DNA of 64,000 nt from CAZBXD01 sp965216395 (GCA_965216395.1 OZ244156.1:186001-250000); one strand, 5' to 3'. Numbered from the stretch's first letter, positions 40,262-50,760 are shown. Notes: a model not told the origin generated them from the letters alone. Translations and numbers: made by a program.

Positions 40262-43200
40262 ATGAACGAATTGATGAATTTATTTGGTCAAAATCAGGAC
40301 TCACAAAACTTTGACGAAATTAAAGTATCTATTGCGAGTCCGGAGCAGGTTCGCTCGTGGTCTTTTGGTGAAATTAAAAAGCCAGAAACGATCAATTATC
40401 GTACCTTTAAGCCAGAAAAGGATGGTCTTTTCTGTGCGCGTATTTTTGGGCCAGTGAAAGATTATGAATGTCTTTGTGGTAAGTATAAACGCATGAAATA
40501 TAAAGGCATCATTTGTGAAAAATGTGGTGTCGAAGTGACGTTAACAAAAGTGCGCCGTGAACGTATGGGGCATATTGATTTGGCGGCACCTGTGGCACAT
40601 ATCTGGTTCTTAAAATCATTACCAAGCCGTATTGGTTTGATGACGGATATGACACTCAAGAGTTTGGAAAAAGTTCTGTATTTTGAAAGTTACATTGTTC
40701 TTGAGCCTGGTATGACGTCTTTAACACTCAACCAAGTTTTGACAGAAGAAGAATATCTAGATGCTTTGGATGAATTTGGCGAAGATAGTTTCCGTGCTGG
40801 TATCGGTGCTGAAGCCATTAAAGAGATGCTCTCGCAGATTGATTTAGAAGAAGAATTGGCTCAACTAAAAATTGATCTAAAAGAAACGGGTTCGCAAGCC
40901 AAGCGTAAAAAATACGTCAAACGTATGAAGCTGATTAAGGCGTTTATTGATTCAGACACACGTCCAGAATGGATGATCATGGATATTATTCCGGTTATTC
41001 CACCAGAATTACGTCCGCTTGTTCCTCTTGATGGTGGTCGTTTTGCAACATCTGACTTAAATGATTTATATCGTCGTGTCATTAACCGTAATAATCGTTT
41101 GCGTCGTTTGATTGAGTTGCGTGCGCCCGATATTATTGTGCGTAACGAGAAACGTATGTTACAAGAATCAGTCGATGCCTTGTTTGATAATGGGCGTCGT
41201 GGTCGTGTGATTACGGGCACAAATAAGCGTCCACTGAAATCGCTTTCTGATATGTTGAAAGGGAAACAAGGTCGTTTCCGTCAGAACTTGCTGGGTAAAC
41301 GTGTTGATTATTCGGGTCGTTCAGTGATTGTTGTGGGCCCTAAATTGAAACTCCACCAATGTGGTCTGCCTAAGAAAATGGCATTAGAACTCTTTAAGCC
41401 GTTCATTTACCACAAGCTTGAAATATATGGGATGTCGTCAACGATTAAGGCGGCCAAACGTATGGTTGAAAAGCAACGTCCAGAAGTATGGGATATCTTA
41501 GAAGAAGTAATTCGTGAACACCCTGTTCTGCTTAACCGTGCCCCAACATTGCACCGTTTAGGCGTTCAAGCTTTTGAACCTGTTTTGATTGAAGGTAAGG
41601 CGATTAATCTGCACCCGTTGGTTTGTACAGCGTTTAATGCCGATTTCGACGGAGACCAAATGGCGGTTCACGTACCTTTATCAATCGAAGCGCAGGTTGA
41701 AGCCCGTGTCTTGATGATGTCAACGAACAATATTTTGTCACCGGCTTCTGGTAAGCCTGTTATTGTACCATCGCAGGATATTATCCTTGGTCTTTATTAC
41801 ATGACGATGGAATTTGATAATCAACCTGGTGAAGGGATGGTTTTTTCTGATATTTCTGAACTTGAATTTGCACTTGATAACAAAGTTATTTCGCTACATA
41901 CAAAAATTAAGGCGCGTTATAATACTGTTGATGAAGAGGGACAGGCTATTTCTTCGATCATTGACACAACACCAGGGCGTTATATTTTGGCGCAACTTTT
42001 GCCTAAGAATAAAAATGTTCCTATTGATGTAATCAATCAGCTTTTAACGAAGAAAGCGGTCGCGAATTTGATTGATGTTGTTTATCGCCATTGTGGTCAA
42101 AAAGAAACGGTGATTTTTGCAGATCGGATCATGGCTCATGGTTTTGAAAATGCCTGTAAAGCCGGTATCTCCTTTGGTAAAGACGATATGGTTATTCCAG
42201 AGGCTAAATATAAATTGGTCGAAGAAGCCGAGAAAAAAGTCAAAGAATTTGAACAACAATATATGGATGGTCTGATCACAAAGACGGAGAAATATAATAA
42301 GGTTGTCGATCTTTGGGCGTTATGTACTGAAAATGTTACGGCTGAAATGATGAAAGTTTTATCAGAAACAGCGACGACGCCTGATATTAATTCTGTCTAT
42401 ATGATGTCTCACTCTGGGGCGCGTGGTTCTGTAACACAGATGCGTCAGTTGGGTGCGATGCGTGGTTTGATGGCTAAACCATCGGGTGAAATTATTGAAA
42501 CGCCTATTCGTTCTAACTTTAAAGAAGGTTTGACCGTTTTAGAATACTTCAACTCAACCCACGGTGCACGTAAAGGTTTGGCCGATACGGCCCTAAAGAC
42601 AGCGAACTCTGGTTATCTGACACGTCGTTTATGTGATGTGGCTATGGATTTGACTGTGCGTGAGTTTGACTGTGGCACAGAAGATGGTGTGACAGTCAGC
42701 GCGGTTGTTAATGGTGGTAACGTAATTGCTCCGTTATCGGAACGTATCTTGGGTCGTACAACGATTAATGAGATTAAACATCCGACAACAGGTGAAGTGA
42801 TTGCACAAGCCAATACACTTATTGATGAAAAAATGGCTGATGCTATTGATGGTTCTGGTGTTGATCAGGTTAAAATCGCCTCTGTTCTGACTTGTAAGAC
42901 GCCAGGCGGTGTTTGTGCGAAATGTTATGGCCGTGATCTAGCGCGTGGAACGCCTGTTAATATTGGTGAAGCCATCGGTGTGATTGCTGCCCAGTCGATT
43001 GGTGAGCCGGGAACACAGCTAACCATGCGTACCTTCCATATTGGTGGTGCGGCAACGGGTGGTTCGGAACAATCGAATATTGAATCAAGCTTTGACGGTA
43101 AGGTTACAATTGTAAATCGTAATGTCGTTAAAAATAGTGACGGCGTTCTTATTGTTATGAACCGTAATACCGAAATTGTCATCAGTGATACGAAAGGGAA

Positions 43201-44437
43201 TGAGAAAGCTAGACATCGTCTTACCTATGGTACAAAATTACTTGTAGATGATGGGGCGAAGGTTAAGGTTGGTCAAGTCTTGGCTGAATGGGATCCTTAC
43301 ACAATGCCAATCATTACTGAAAAAGATGGTATTGCCGGATTTGTTGATTTGACCGAAGGCGTTGCTGTAGATGAGCAGACCGATGAAACAACTGGTGTAA
43401 CATCGAAAGTTGTGATGGATTGGCGCCAACAAGCTTCTGCGGGTGATATTAAGCCGCGTATTGTCATTCAAGACAGTAAAGGCAATGCCGTTAAACTTTC
43501 AAATGGTTTAGAGGCAATTTATTACATGTCCGTTGGTGCTGTTTTGAGTGTTGAAAGCGGTACACAAGTGAAGGCGGGTGATGTGATTGCGCGTATTCCA
43601 CGTGAAACATCTAAAACGCGTGATATTACGGGTGGTTTGCCCCGTGTGGCTGAATTGTTTGAAGCGCGTCGTCCAAAAGAAGCCGCCATTATCTCTGAGA
43701 TTGATGGTCGCGTTGAATTTGGCAAAGACTATAAGTCAAAAAGACGTATTGTCGTTGTGCCCAATGATCAAGAGTTAGAGCCAGCAGAATATTTAGTGCC
43801 TAAGGGTAAACATATTTCCGTGCAAGAAGGGGACTTTATCCGCAAAGGGGAAGCTATTCTTGATGGATCACTTGTGCCACATGATATTTTAGCTGTGATG
43901 GGTGTGGAAGCCTTGGCGGATTATCTTATCAATGAAATTCAGGATGTTTATCGCCTTCAAGGTGTGAAACTCAATGATAAACATATTGAGGTCATTGTTC
44001 GCCAGATGATGCAAAAAGTTGAAATCTCTGATTCGGGTGATACAACAATGCTCGTTGGTGAACAGGTTGATAAGGTTGATTTTGAAGAAGAGAATCAACG
44101 TACACAGGAAGAGGGTGGTATTCCTGCAAAATCAAAGCCTGTTCTTCAGGGAATTACCAAAGCCAGCCTACAGACTCGTTCGTTCATTTCTGCGGCGTCT
44201 TTCCAAGAAACAACGCGAATCTTAACAGATGCAGCGTGTAAAGGGAAAGTTGATACGCTTGAAGGTTTGAAAGAAAATGTGATTGTTGGTCGCTTGATCC
44301 CAGCAGGGACCGGGGCTTATGTGCACAATATTAAACGAATCGCTAACGAGCGTGATCGTGTACTGATCTCACAAGCTCAAATGGTTGAGGATGATTCTGA
44401 AAATAACGCTGATTCTGAGCAAAGTAGCGCAGCGTAA
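40262..44437 (+). CDS. rpoC: RNA polymerase beta-prime subunit
   Basis: 1391 residues. N-terminal zinc ribbon (CLCGKYKRMKYKGIICEKCG), active-site NADFDGDQMAVH binding Mg2+, bridge/trigger helix region (MMSHSGARGSVTQMRQL; IGEPGTQLTMRTFHIGG), second zinc site (CKTPGGVCAKCYG). Preceded by AAGGA; ends in a strong terminator. Confidence 0.98.
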   Translation: MNELMNLFGQNQDSQNFDEIKVSIASPEQVRSWSFGEIKKPETINYRTFKPEKDGLFCARIFGPVKDYECLCGKYKRMKYKGIICEKCGVEVTLTKVRRERMGHIDLAAPVAHIWFLKSLPSRIGLMTDMTLKSLEKVLYFESYIVLEPGMTSLTLNQVLTEEEYLDALDEFGEDSFRAGIGAEAIKEMLSQIDLEEELAQLKIDLKETGSQAKRKKYVKRMKLIKAFIDSDTRPEWMIMDIIPVIPPELRPLVPLDGGRFATSDLNDLYRRVINRNNRLRRLIELRAPDIIVRNEKRMLQESVDALFDNGRRGRVITGTNKRPLKSLSDMLKGKQGRFRQNLLGKRVDYSGRSVIVVGPKLKLHQCGLPKKMALELFKPFIYHKLEIYGMSSTIKAAKRMVEKQRPEVWDILEEVIREHPVLLNRAPTLHRLGVQAFEPVLIEGKAINLHPLVCTAFNADFDGDQMAVHVPLSIEAQVEARVLMMSTNNILSPASGKPVIVPSQDIILGLYYMTMEFDNQPGEGMVFSDISELEFALDNKVISLHTKIKARYNTVDEEGQAISSIIDTTPGRYILAQLLPKNKNVPIDVINQLLTKKAVANLIDVVYRHCGQKETVIFADRIMAHGFENACKAGISFGKDDMVIPEAKYKLVEEAEKKVKEFEQQYMDGLITKTEKYNKVVDLWALCTENVTAEMMKVLSETATTPDINSVYMMSHSGARGSVTQMRQLGAMRGLMAKPSGEIIETPIRSNFKEGLTVLEYFNSTHGARKGLADTALKTANSGYLTRRLCDVAMDLTVREFDCGTEDGVTVSAVVNGGNVIAPLSERILGRTTINEIKHPTTGEVIAQANTLIDEKMADAIDGSGVDQVKIASVLTCKTPGGVCAKCYGRDLARGTPVNIGEAIGVIAAQSIGEPGTQLTMRTFHIGGAATGGSEQSNIESSFDGKVTIVNRNVVKNSDGVLIVMNRNTEIVISDTKGNEKARHRLTYGTKLLVDDGAKVKVGQVLAEWDPYTMPIITEKDGIAGFVDLTEGVAVDEQTDETTGVTSKVVMDWRQQASAGDIKPRIVIQDSKGNAVKLSNGLEAIYYMSVGAVLSVESGTQVKAGDVIARIPRETSKTRDITGGLPRVAELFEARRPKEAAIISEIDGRVEFGKDYKSKRRIVVVPNDQELEPAEYLVPKGKHISVQEGDFIRKGEAILDGSLVPHDILAVMGVEALADYLINEIQDVYRLQGVKLNDKHIEVIVRQMMQKVEISDSGDTTMLVGEQVDKVDFEEENQRTQEEGGIPAKSKPVLQGITKASLQTRSFISAASFQETTRILTDAACKGKVDTLEGLKENVIVGRLIPAGTGAYVHNIKRIANERDRVLISQAQMVEDDSENNADSEQSSAA

Positions 44438-44460
44438 TTAGACCTGATATAATAGTTTAA

Positions 44461-44496
44461 GAAAGCGTAACCCATGGTGGTTACGCTTTCTTTTTA
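44461..44496 (+). terminator. Intrinsic terminator after rpoC
   Basis: GAAAGCGTAACC and GGTTACGCTTTC form a perfect 12-bp stem over a 6-nt loop, followed by five T. Confidence 0.95.
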
Positions 44497-44761
44497 TGAT
44501 TATTGAAAAAATCATTGTAAAAATGGATATTATGCTTGACTCATGCCAAGATGTTTGTTTAATATCCGCCACGTCCTAAGGGATAGGTTGGCCGTAAGTC
44601 ATCATTTTAGTGCTTAGACGCAGCTTGGAATAATTAAGATTTGTTTTGATTATATTCCGATGCACAAGTTTAGTAAAAATCTTGTGCGAATGCTGTTTCA
44701 CTATAATTATGAATATGATCGGACAATTCGATAGAGATAAAATATAGGTATAAGATATAAT
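44497..44761 (+). promoter_or_regulatory. Promoter and structured leader of the str operon
   Basis: TTGACT (44536-44541) and TAATAT (44560-44565), spacer 18 nt, give a leader of about 190 nt before rpsL. The leader holds GCACAAG/CTTGTGC (about 44661-44686), a 7-bp hairpin, and no coding frame. A long leader could carry S7 or growth-rate control; this is inference. Confidence 0.55.
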
Positions 44762-45133
44762 ATGGCTACAATTAACCAATTATTGCGCAAAGGTCGCAAA
44801 AGAAAAGTTGTTAAAAGCAACGTTCCTGCGTTACAGGGGTGTCCTCAAAAACGTGGCGTTTGTACACGTGTTTATACAACGACCCCGAAAAAGCCGAACT
44901 CAGCTTTGCGTAAGGTTTCTCGTGTTCGTTTGACAAATAAACAGGAAGTAATTGTTTATATTCCTGGTGAAGGTCATAACTTGCAAGAGCACTCTGTTGT
45001 GTTGTTGCGTGGTGGGCGTGTAAAAGATTTGCCAGGTGTTCGTTACCATGTTTTGCGTGGTACTTTGGATACGCAAGGTGTTAGTGGTCGTAAACAAGGG
45101 CGTTCCAAATATGGCGCTAAGAAAGGTAAATAA
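44762..45133 (+). CDS. rpsL: 30S ribosomal protein S12
   Basis: 123 residues. TTPKKPNSALRKVSRVRLTN and the loop with PGVRYHVLRG are conserved; the residues linked to streptomycin resistance (KKPNSA lysine, PGVRY region) appear wild-type. Weak Shine-Dalgarno (ATAGG). First gene of the str operon. Confidence 0.98.
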   Translation: MATINQLLRKGRKRKVVKSNVPALQGCPQKRGVCTRVYTTTPKKPNSALRKVSRVRLTNKQEVIVYIPGEGHNLQEHSVVLLRGGRVKDLPGVRYHVLRGTLDTQGVSGRKQGRSKYGAKKGK

Positions 45134-45135
45134 AT

Positions 45136-45606
45136 ATGTCTCGTCGTCATAGTGCAGAAAAACGCGTTGTTTTTCCTGATCCAAAATTCAAAGACCTTGT
45201 TCTTGCTAAGTTTATTAACTCTTTAATGATCGACGGTAAAAAATCCGTGGCTGAGCGTATTGTTTATGGTGCGTTTGATATTGTTGAAGAAAAATTAAAA
45301 AAAGATCCGCTTTCTGTTTTTCATGATGTTATTAAGAATGTTTCGCCGACGGTTGAGGTTCGTTCTCGTCGTGTTGGTGGTGCAACATATCAGGTTCCGG
45401 TTGAAGTGCGTGCTGAGCGTGCGCAGGCATTGGCTATTCGTTGGTTAATTGCTGCGGCGCGTAATCGTTCTGAAAATACGATGATGGAACGTCTTGCTGG
45501 TGAGATTATTGACGCAGCGCAAGAGCGTGGTTCGGCGATCAAGAAACGTGAAGATACACATAAAATGGCAGAGGCGAATAAGGCTTTTGCGCATTATCGT
45601 TGGTAA
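45136..45606 (+). CDS. rpsG: 30S ribosomal protein S7
   Basis: 156 residues, 2 nt after rpsL. LAKFINSLMIDGKKSVAERI, SRRVGGATYQVPVEV and KREDTHKMAEANKAFAHYRW are typical. Nucleates assembly of the 30S head. Confidence 0.98.
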   Translation: MSRRHSAEKRVVFPDPKFKDLVLAKFINSLMIDGKKSVAERIVYGAFDIVEEKLKKDPLSVFHDVIKNVSPTVEVRSRRVGGATYQVPVEVRAERAQALAIRWLIAAARNRSENTMMERLAGEIIDAAQERGSAIKKREDTHKMAEANKAFAHYRW

Positions 45607-45639
45607 TAATAAAAATATATAAGATTTGGAAAAATAAAA

Positions 45640-47724
45640 ATGTCTACTGCTAAAACCCCACTACCACGTTACCGTAATATTGGAATTATGGCGCATATTG
45701 ATGCGGGTAAAACAACGACGACTGAGCGTATCCTTTATTATACCGGCGTTACTCATAAAATTGGTGAAGTGCATGATGGTGCCGCAACGATGGACTGGAT
45801 GGAGCAGGAGCAGGAGCGTGGTATTACAATTACTTCGGCTGCGACGACATGTTTTTGGAAAGATCATCGTATCAATATTATTGACACGCCTGGTCACGTT
45901 GATTTTACGATTGAGGTTGAACGTTCGTTGCGTGTTCTTGATGGTGCAGTTGCTGTTTTTGATGCGAATGCGGGTGTTGAGCCACAAACGGAAACCGTTT
46001 GGCGTCAAGCTGATAAATACGAAGTGCCACGGATGTGTTTCGTTAATAAAATGGATAAACTTGGTGCCAATTTCTACAATACGGTTGACATGATTGTTGA
46101 TCGTTTGGGTGCGGTTCCTTTGCCAATTCAATTGCCAATTGGCTCTGAAAATGAATTTACGGGAGTTGTTGATCTTGTGAAAATGCAAGCTATTGTCTGG
46201 AAAGATGAAAGTTTGGGTGCTGAATTTGAATATCTTGATATTCCTGCTGATCTTCAAGAGAAAGCGAAAGAGTATCGTTCTAAAATGGTTGAGCTGGCTG
46301 TTGAGCAAGATGATGCGGCCATGGAAGCATATTTAGAAGGAAATGAAATTTCTGAAGAATTGTTGAAGTCTTGTATCCGCAAAGGAACAATTTCTGGTGC
46401 TTTTGTTCCTGTTATTTGTGGAACAGCTTTTAAAAATAAAGGCGTTCAACCGCTTCTTGATGCTGTGGTTGATTACATGCCTAATCCTATGGATATTGGT
46501 GCAACGAAAGGTGTGAAATACGGTACAGAGGATGAGCCGGATGAGCGTAAGCCTTCTGAAGATGAGCCGTTTTCTGCGCTTGCCTTTAAGATCATGAATG
46601 ATCCGTTTGTTGGTTCTTTGACGTTTGCACGTATCTATTCTGGTAAGTGTGAAGCGGGTTCTTATATTCTTAACTCTGTAAAAGATAAAAAAGAACGTTT
46701 GGGTCGTATGTTGTTGATGCACTCAAATAATCGTGAAGAGATTAAAGAAGCGGGCGTAGGTGATATTATCGCGATTGTTGGTCTGAAAGATACAACCACA
46801 GGTGATACGCTTTGTGATACAAAGTCACCCGTTATTCTCGAGCGTATGGAATTTCCAGAGCCTGTGATTGAAATTGCGGTTGAGCCGAAATCTAAAGCAG
46901 ACCAAGAAAAAATGTCAATCGCGTTACAGCGTTTGGCGGCTGAAGATCCATCTTTCCGTGTATCTTCTGACCATGAAACAGGTCAGACAGTGATTGCGGG
47001 TATGGGTGAGTTGCATCTTGATATTCTTATTGATCGTATGAAACGTGAGTTTAAGGTGGAGGCTAATATTGGTGCGCCACAGGTTGCTTATCGTGAAACG
47101 ATTACAATGGCACAAGAAATTGACTATACGCACAAGAAGCAATCAGGTGGTTCTGGTCAATTTGCGCGTATTAAGCTTCTTGTTGAGCCTGGTGAAACAG
47201 GCACAGGTTTTGAGTTTGAAAGTAAAATTACAGGTGGTAACGTTCCTAAAGAATATATTCCTGGTGTTATTAAAGGTTTTGAATTGGCGAAAGAGACAGG
47301 TGTTATTGCTGGTTTCCCGATGATTGATTTTAAAGTAACGCTACTTGATGGTGCGTATCATGATGTTGACTCTTCTGTTCTTGCGTTTGAGATTGCAGCA
47401 CGTTCAGCTTTCCGCGAAGGGATGCCAAAATGTAAGCCAGTTTTGCTTGAGCCGATGATGAAGGTTGAAGTTGTTACACCTGAAGAATATATGGGTGATA
47501 TTATTGGTGATTTGAACTCTCGCCGTGGTCAAGTTTCTGGTATGGAAGATCGTGGTAATGCAAAAGTTGTTATGGCGGCTGTGCCATTGGCAAACATGTT
47601 TGGCTATATCAATACGCTTCGTTCTATGTCACAGGGGCGTGCGCAGTTTACAATGCAGTTTGAGCGTTATGATCAAGTGCCACAAGCTGTTGCGGACGAA
47701 GTCAAAGCAAAAATGGTTGGTTAA
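45640..47724 (+). CDS. fusA: Elongation factor G
   Basis: 694 residues, five domains. GTPase motifs AHIDAGKTTTTERIL, DTPGHVDFT, FVNKMDKLGAN; domain IV has SGGSGQFARIK. Catalyses translocation on the ribosome. Between rpsG and tuf copy 2 in the usual str order. Confidence 0.98.
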   Translation: MSTAKTPLPRYRNIGIMAHIDAGKTTTTERILYYTGVTHKIGEVHDGAATMDWMEQEQERGITITSAATTCFWKDHRINIIDTPGHVDFTIEVERSLRVLDGAVAVFDANAGVEPQTETVWRQADKYEVPRMCFVNKMDKLGANFYNTVDMIVDRLGAVPLPIQLPIGSENEFTGVVDLVKMQAIVWKDESLGAEFEYLDIPADLQEKAKEYRSKMVELAVEQDDAAMEAYLEGNEISEELLKSCIRKGTISGAFVPVICGTAFKNKGVQPLLDAVVDYMPNPMDIGATKGVKYGTEDEPDERKPSEDEPFSALAFKIMNDPFVGSLTFARIYSGKCEAGSYILNSVKDKKERLGRMLLMHSNNREEIKEAGVGDIIAIVGLKDTTTGDTLCDTKSPVILERMEFPEPVIEIAVEPKSKADQEKMSIALQRLAAEDPSFRVSSDHETGQTVIAGMGELHLDILIDRMKREFKVEANIGAPQVAYRETITMAQEIDYTHKKQSGGSGQFARIKLLVEPGETGTGFEFESKITGGNVPKEYIPGVIKGFELAKETGVIAGFPMIDFKVTLLDGAYHDVDSSVLAFEIAARSAFREGMPKCKPVLLEPMMKVEVVTPEEYMGDIIGDLNSRRGQVSGMEDRGNAKVVMAAVPLANMFGYINTLRSMSQGRAQFTMQFERYDQVPQAVADEVKAKMVG

Positions 47725-47765
47725 TTAGAATTATTAAAAAGTTTATTTGAAGAAAGGTTTAAAAG

Positions 47766-48941
47766 ATGAGTAGAGAGAAGTTTGAGCGTACGAAGCCGCA
47801 TGCGAATATAGGAACGATTGGTCATGTTGACCATGGTAAGACGACGTTGACAGCGGCGATTACGAAATATTTTGGTGATTTTAAAGCATATGATGAGATT
47901 GACGGTGCGCCAGAGGAGAAGGCGCGTGGTATTACGATTTCAACAGCGCATGTTGAGTATGAGACAGAAGGGCGTCACTACGCGCATGTGGATTGTCCAG
48001 GACACGCGGACTATGTGAAGAATATGATCACAGGTGCGGCGCAGATGGATGGTGCGATTTTGGTTGTGAATGCAGCGGATGGTCCGATGCCACAAACCCG
48101 TGAACATATCTTATTGGCCCGTCAGGTGGGTGTTCCTGCCTTGGTTGTCTTCATGAACAAGGTTGACCAGGTTGACGATGCTGAGTTGTTAGAGCTTGTT
48201 GAAATGGAAATCCGTGAATTGTTGAACCAGTATGATTTTCCAGGGGATGATATTCCCGTGATTGCCGGTTCTGCATTGGCAGCGATGGAAGGGAATAACC
48301 CTGAGATTGGTGAAGAAGCGATCAAGAAATTGATGGCAGCGGTTGATGAATATATTCCCCAGCCTGAGCGTGCGGTTGACCAACCATTTTTGATGCCGAT
48401 TGAAGACGTGTTCTCGATCTCTGGTCGCGGAACCGTTTGTACAGGTCGCGTTGAACAAGGTGTTGTTAATGTCGGTGACGAAGTTGAGATTATCGGTATT
48501 AAAGATACAGCTAAGACAACCGTTACAGGTGTTGAGATGTTCCGTAAGCTACTCGATAGTGGTCAAGCCGGTGATAATATTGGTGCCTTGCTTCGCGGCA
48601 CGAAGCGTGAAGATGTTGAACGTGGTCAAGTATTGGCAAAGCCTGGTTCGATCACACCGCATACGAAGTTTGAAGGTGAGGCCTATATTTTAACGAAGGA
48701 AGAGGGCGGTCGTCACACGCCATTCTTTACCAATTATCGTCCACAGTTTTACTTTAGAACAACAGACGTAACGGGTGTTGTTCAGTTACCCGCTGGTACA
48801 GAGATGGTGATGCCTGGCGATAACGTGAAGGTGGATGTCGAGTTGATTGCGCCTATTGCGATGAACGAAGGTCTCCGTTTTGCGATCCGTGAAGGTGGCC
48901 GTACTGTCGGTGCCGGTGTCGTATCAAAAATTAAAGAATAG
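47766..48941 (+). CDS. tuf: Elongation factor Tu, copy 2
   Basis: 391 residues, in the str operon behind fusA. Differs from copy 1 (5953-7128) at residue 191 (Ala here) and at roughly a dozen silent positions, clustered near the 5' end, at about 48140-48200 and at about 48680-48800; long stretches between are identical in DNA. The flanking sequences are unrelated, so identity stops at the gene ends, as expected for gene conversion. Confidence 0.98.
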   Translation: MSREKFERTKPHANIGTIGHVDHGKTTLTAAITKYFGDFKAYDEIDGAPEEKARGITISTAHVEYETEGRHYAHVDCPGHADYVKNMITGAAQMDGAILVVNAADGPMPQTREHILLARQVGVPALVVFMNKVDQVDDAELLELVEMEIRELLNQYDFPGDDIPVIAGSALAAMEGNNPEIGEEAIKKLMAAVDEYIPQPERAVDQPFLMPIEDVFSISGRGTVCTGRVEQGVVNVGDEVEIIGIKDTAKTTVTGVEMFRKLLDSGQAGDNIGALLRGTKREDVERGQVLAKPGSITPHTKFEGEAYILTKEEGGRHTPFFTNYRPQFYFRTTDVTGVVQLPAGTEMVMPGDNVKVDVELIAPIAMNEGLRFAIREGGRTVGAGVVSKIKE

Positions 48942-48990
48942 ATTACTAAGAATAAGGAAAACGGTAAAACCGTAAATAAGGAACAGAAAA

Positions 48991-49311
48991 ATGGACTCAC
49001 AAACAATTCGTATTCGATTACGTGCTTATGATCACCGTATTTTAGATCAGTCAACAAGTGAAATTGTTAACACTGCTAAACGTACAGGTGCAGAAGTTCG
49101 TGGACCACTTCCGTTGCCGACTCGTTTGGAGAAATTTACGGTTTTAAAGTCACCTCATGTAAACAAAAAATCTCGTGAAAAGTTTGAGCGCCGTACACAC
49201 AGACGTGTCTTGGATATTATTAATCCAACACCACAAACAGTAGACGCTCTGATGAAGCTTGATCTTGCTTTTGGTGTTGATTTGGACATTAAATTGCCTC
49301 GAGCGGCTTAA
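48991..49311 (+). CDS. rpsJ: 30S ribosomal protein S10
   Basis: 106 residues (IRLRAYDHRILDQSTSEIV; PLPTRLEKFTVLKSPHVNK). Also a NusG partner in antitermination. Begins the S10 gene run only 49 nt after tuf, with a small ACGGT/ACCGT hairpin but no clear promoter, so str and S10 genes are probably one transcript. Confidence 0.98.
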   Translation: MDSQTIRIRLRAYDHRILDQSTSEIVNTAKRTGAEVRGPLPLPTRLEKFTVLKSPHVNKKSREKFERRTHRRVLDIINPTPQTVDALMKLDLAFGVDLDIKLPRAA

Positions 49312-49338
49312 GATATTTAGATATTAAGGATATAAATT

Positions 49339-50121
49339 ATGCGTACAGGATTAATTGCAAAGAAAGTTGGCATGACACGTGTCTTCAATGATAACGGTCA
49401 GCAAGTACCTGTGTCTGTGCTTCAAATTGAAAATTGCCAAGTCACATGCATTCGTGAACAAGAAAAAGATGGTTATACAGCACTACAGCTTGGTGCGGGT
49501 CACCGTAAATCTAAAAATGTTTCGAAAGCGGTTCGTGGTCATTTAGCTAAGGCAAAGGTAGAACCAAAAGGGAAGATTAAAGAATTTCGTGTTTCACCTG
49601 ATGCTGTTGTTGATTTGGGCGCTGAATTGACTGCGGATCATTTTGTTGTAGGGCAGCTTGTTGATGTCACAGGTACTTCAAAAGGTAAAGGGTTTGCTGG
49701 TGGTATGAAGCGTTGGGGTTTCCGTGGTCTTCGTGCAACGCATGGTGTTTCTGTTTCTCACCGTTCTCATGGTTCAACAGGTCAGTGTCAAGATCCTGGT
49801 AAAGTCTTTAAAGGTAAGAAAATGGCTGGTCATATGGGTGATCGCACAGTAACAAAACAAAATTTAGAAGTTGTTGCTGTAGATGCGGATGAAGGTTTTG
49901 TTCTTGTTAAAGGTGCTGTTCCCGGTGGCAATGGCGGATGGGTTACAATCAAGGATGCTGTTAAGAAGCATAACGTGGAAGGTTTACCATTCCCAGCGAG
50001 TGTGCGTGCGACTAAGAGTGAAAAAACTGAAAAGTTTTCTGATGCTGAATCTTCTGCAAAAGAAAATACAACTGAAGAAAATCCAGTAGTTGAAAATGCT
50101 GCTGAAGATAAAAAAGAATAG
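49339..50121 (+). CDS. rplC: 50S ribosomal protein L3 with acidic C-terminal tail
   Basis: 260 residues; the conserved protein ends about residue 220 and is followed by about 40 residues rich in Glu, Ser and Ala (SDAESSAKENTTEENPVVE). The body has GTSKGKGFAGGMKRWGFRG and the methylated-Gln loop STGQCQDPGKV. Such tails occur in some alphaproteobacterial L3 proteins. Confidence 0.97.
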   Translation: MRTGLIAKKVGMTRVFNDNGQQVPVSVLQIENCQVTCIREQEKDGYTALQLGAGHRKSKNVSKAVRGHLAKAKVEPKGKIKEFRVSPDAVVDLGAELTADHFVVGQLVDVTGTSKGKGFAGGMKRWGFRGLRATHGVSVSHRSHGSTGQCQDPGKVFKGKKMAGHMGDRTVTKQNLEVVAVDADEGFVLVKGAVPGGNGGWVTIKDAVKKHNVEGLPFPASVRATKSEKTEKFSDAESSAKENTTEENPVVENAAEDKKE

Positions 50122-50130
50122 GGGAGAGCC

Positions 50131-50760
50131 ATGAAATTAAAGGTTCTAACATTAGATAATAAAGCCGCTGGAGATATTGAGCTTTCTGACGCTGTATATG
50201 GTGTGGAAATTCGTCCAGATCTTTTGAATCGTGCTGTTAAGTGGCAACGTAATAAAGCGCGCCAAGGAACACATAAGGTAAAAACAATCTCTGAGATTTC
50301 GGGTACGGGTAAGAAGCCTTTTAAACAAAAAGGTACAGGTAATGCACGCCAAGGTAGTTTGCGTTCTACACAAATGCGTGGCGGTCAAACAGTTTTTGGA
50401 CCTGTCGTTCGTTCTCATGAAACAGGTTTGCCTAAGAAAATTCGCAAAGCAGCTTTACGTGTGGCTCTTTCTGCAAAAGTTGCTGAAAAAAAATGCGTTG
50501 TTTTAGATGCAGTGAAGGTGCAGTCTCATAAAACAAAAGATATGGCCAAGACACTTCAAAATCTTGATCTTAAATCGGCATTATTTATTTTTGATGGTGA
50601 GTTAGACACAAATTTTGGTCGCGCTGTCGCGAATATTCCGCATATCGATGTATTGCCCCAAGGTGGTGCAAACGTATATGACATTTTAAAACATGATCAT
50701 TTGGTGCTGACAAAGCAAGCTGCCAAAGATCTTGAAGCACGTTTAGAAAAGGTGGCTTAA
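50131..50760 (+). CDS. rplD: 50S ribosomal protein L4
   Basis: 209 residues. The long loop KKPFKQKGTGNARQGSLRST reaches the exit tunnel. In other bacteria L4 represses the S10 operon. AGGGGAGAG precedes the start. Confidence 0.98.
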   Translation: MKLKVLTLDNKAAGDIELSDAVYGVEIRPDLLNRAVKWQRNKARQGTHKVKTISEISGTGKKPFKQKGTGNARQGSLRSTQMRGGQTVFGPVVRSHETGLPKKIRKAALRVALSAKVAEKKCVVLDAVKVQSHKTKDMAKTLQNLDLKSALFIFDGELDTNFGRAVANIPHIDVLPQGGANVYDILKHDHLVLTKQAAKDLEARLEKVA

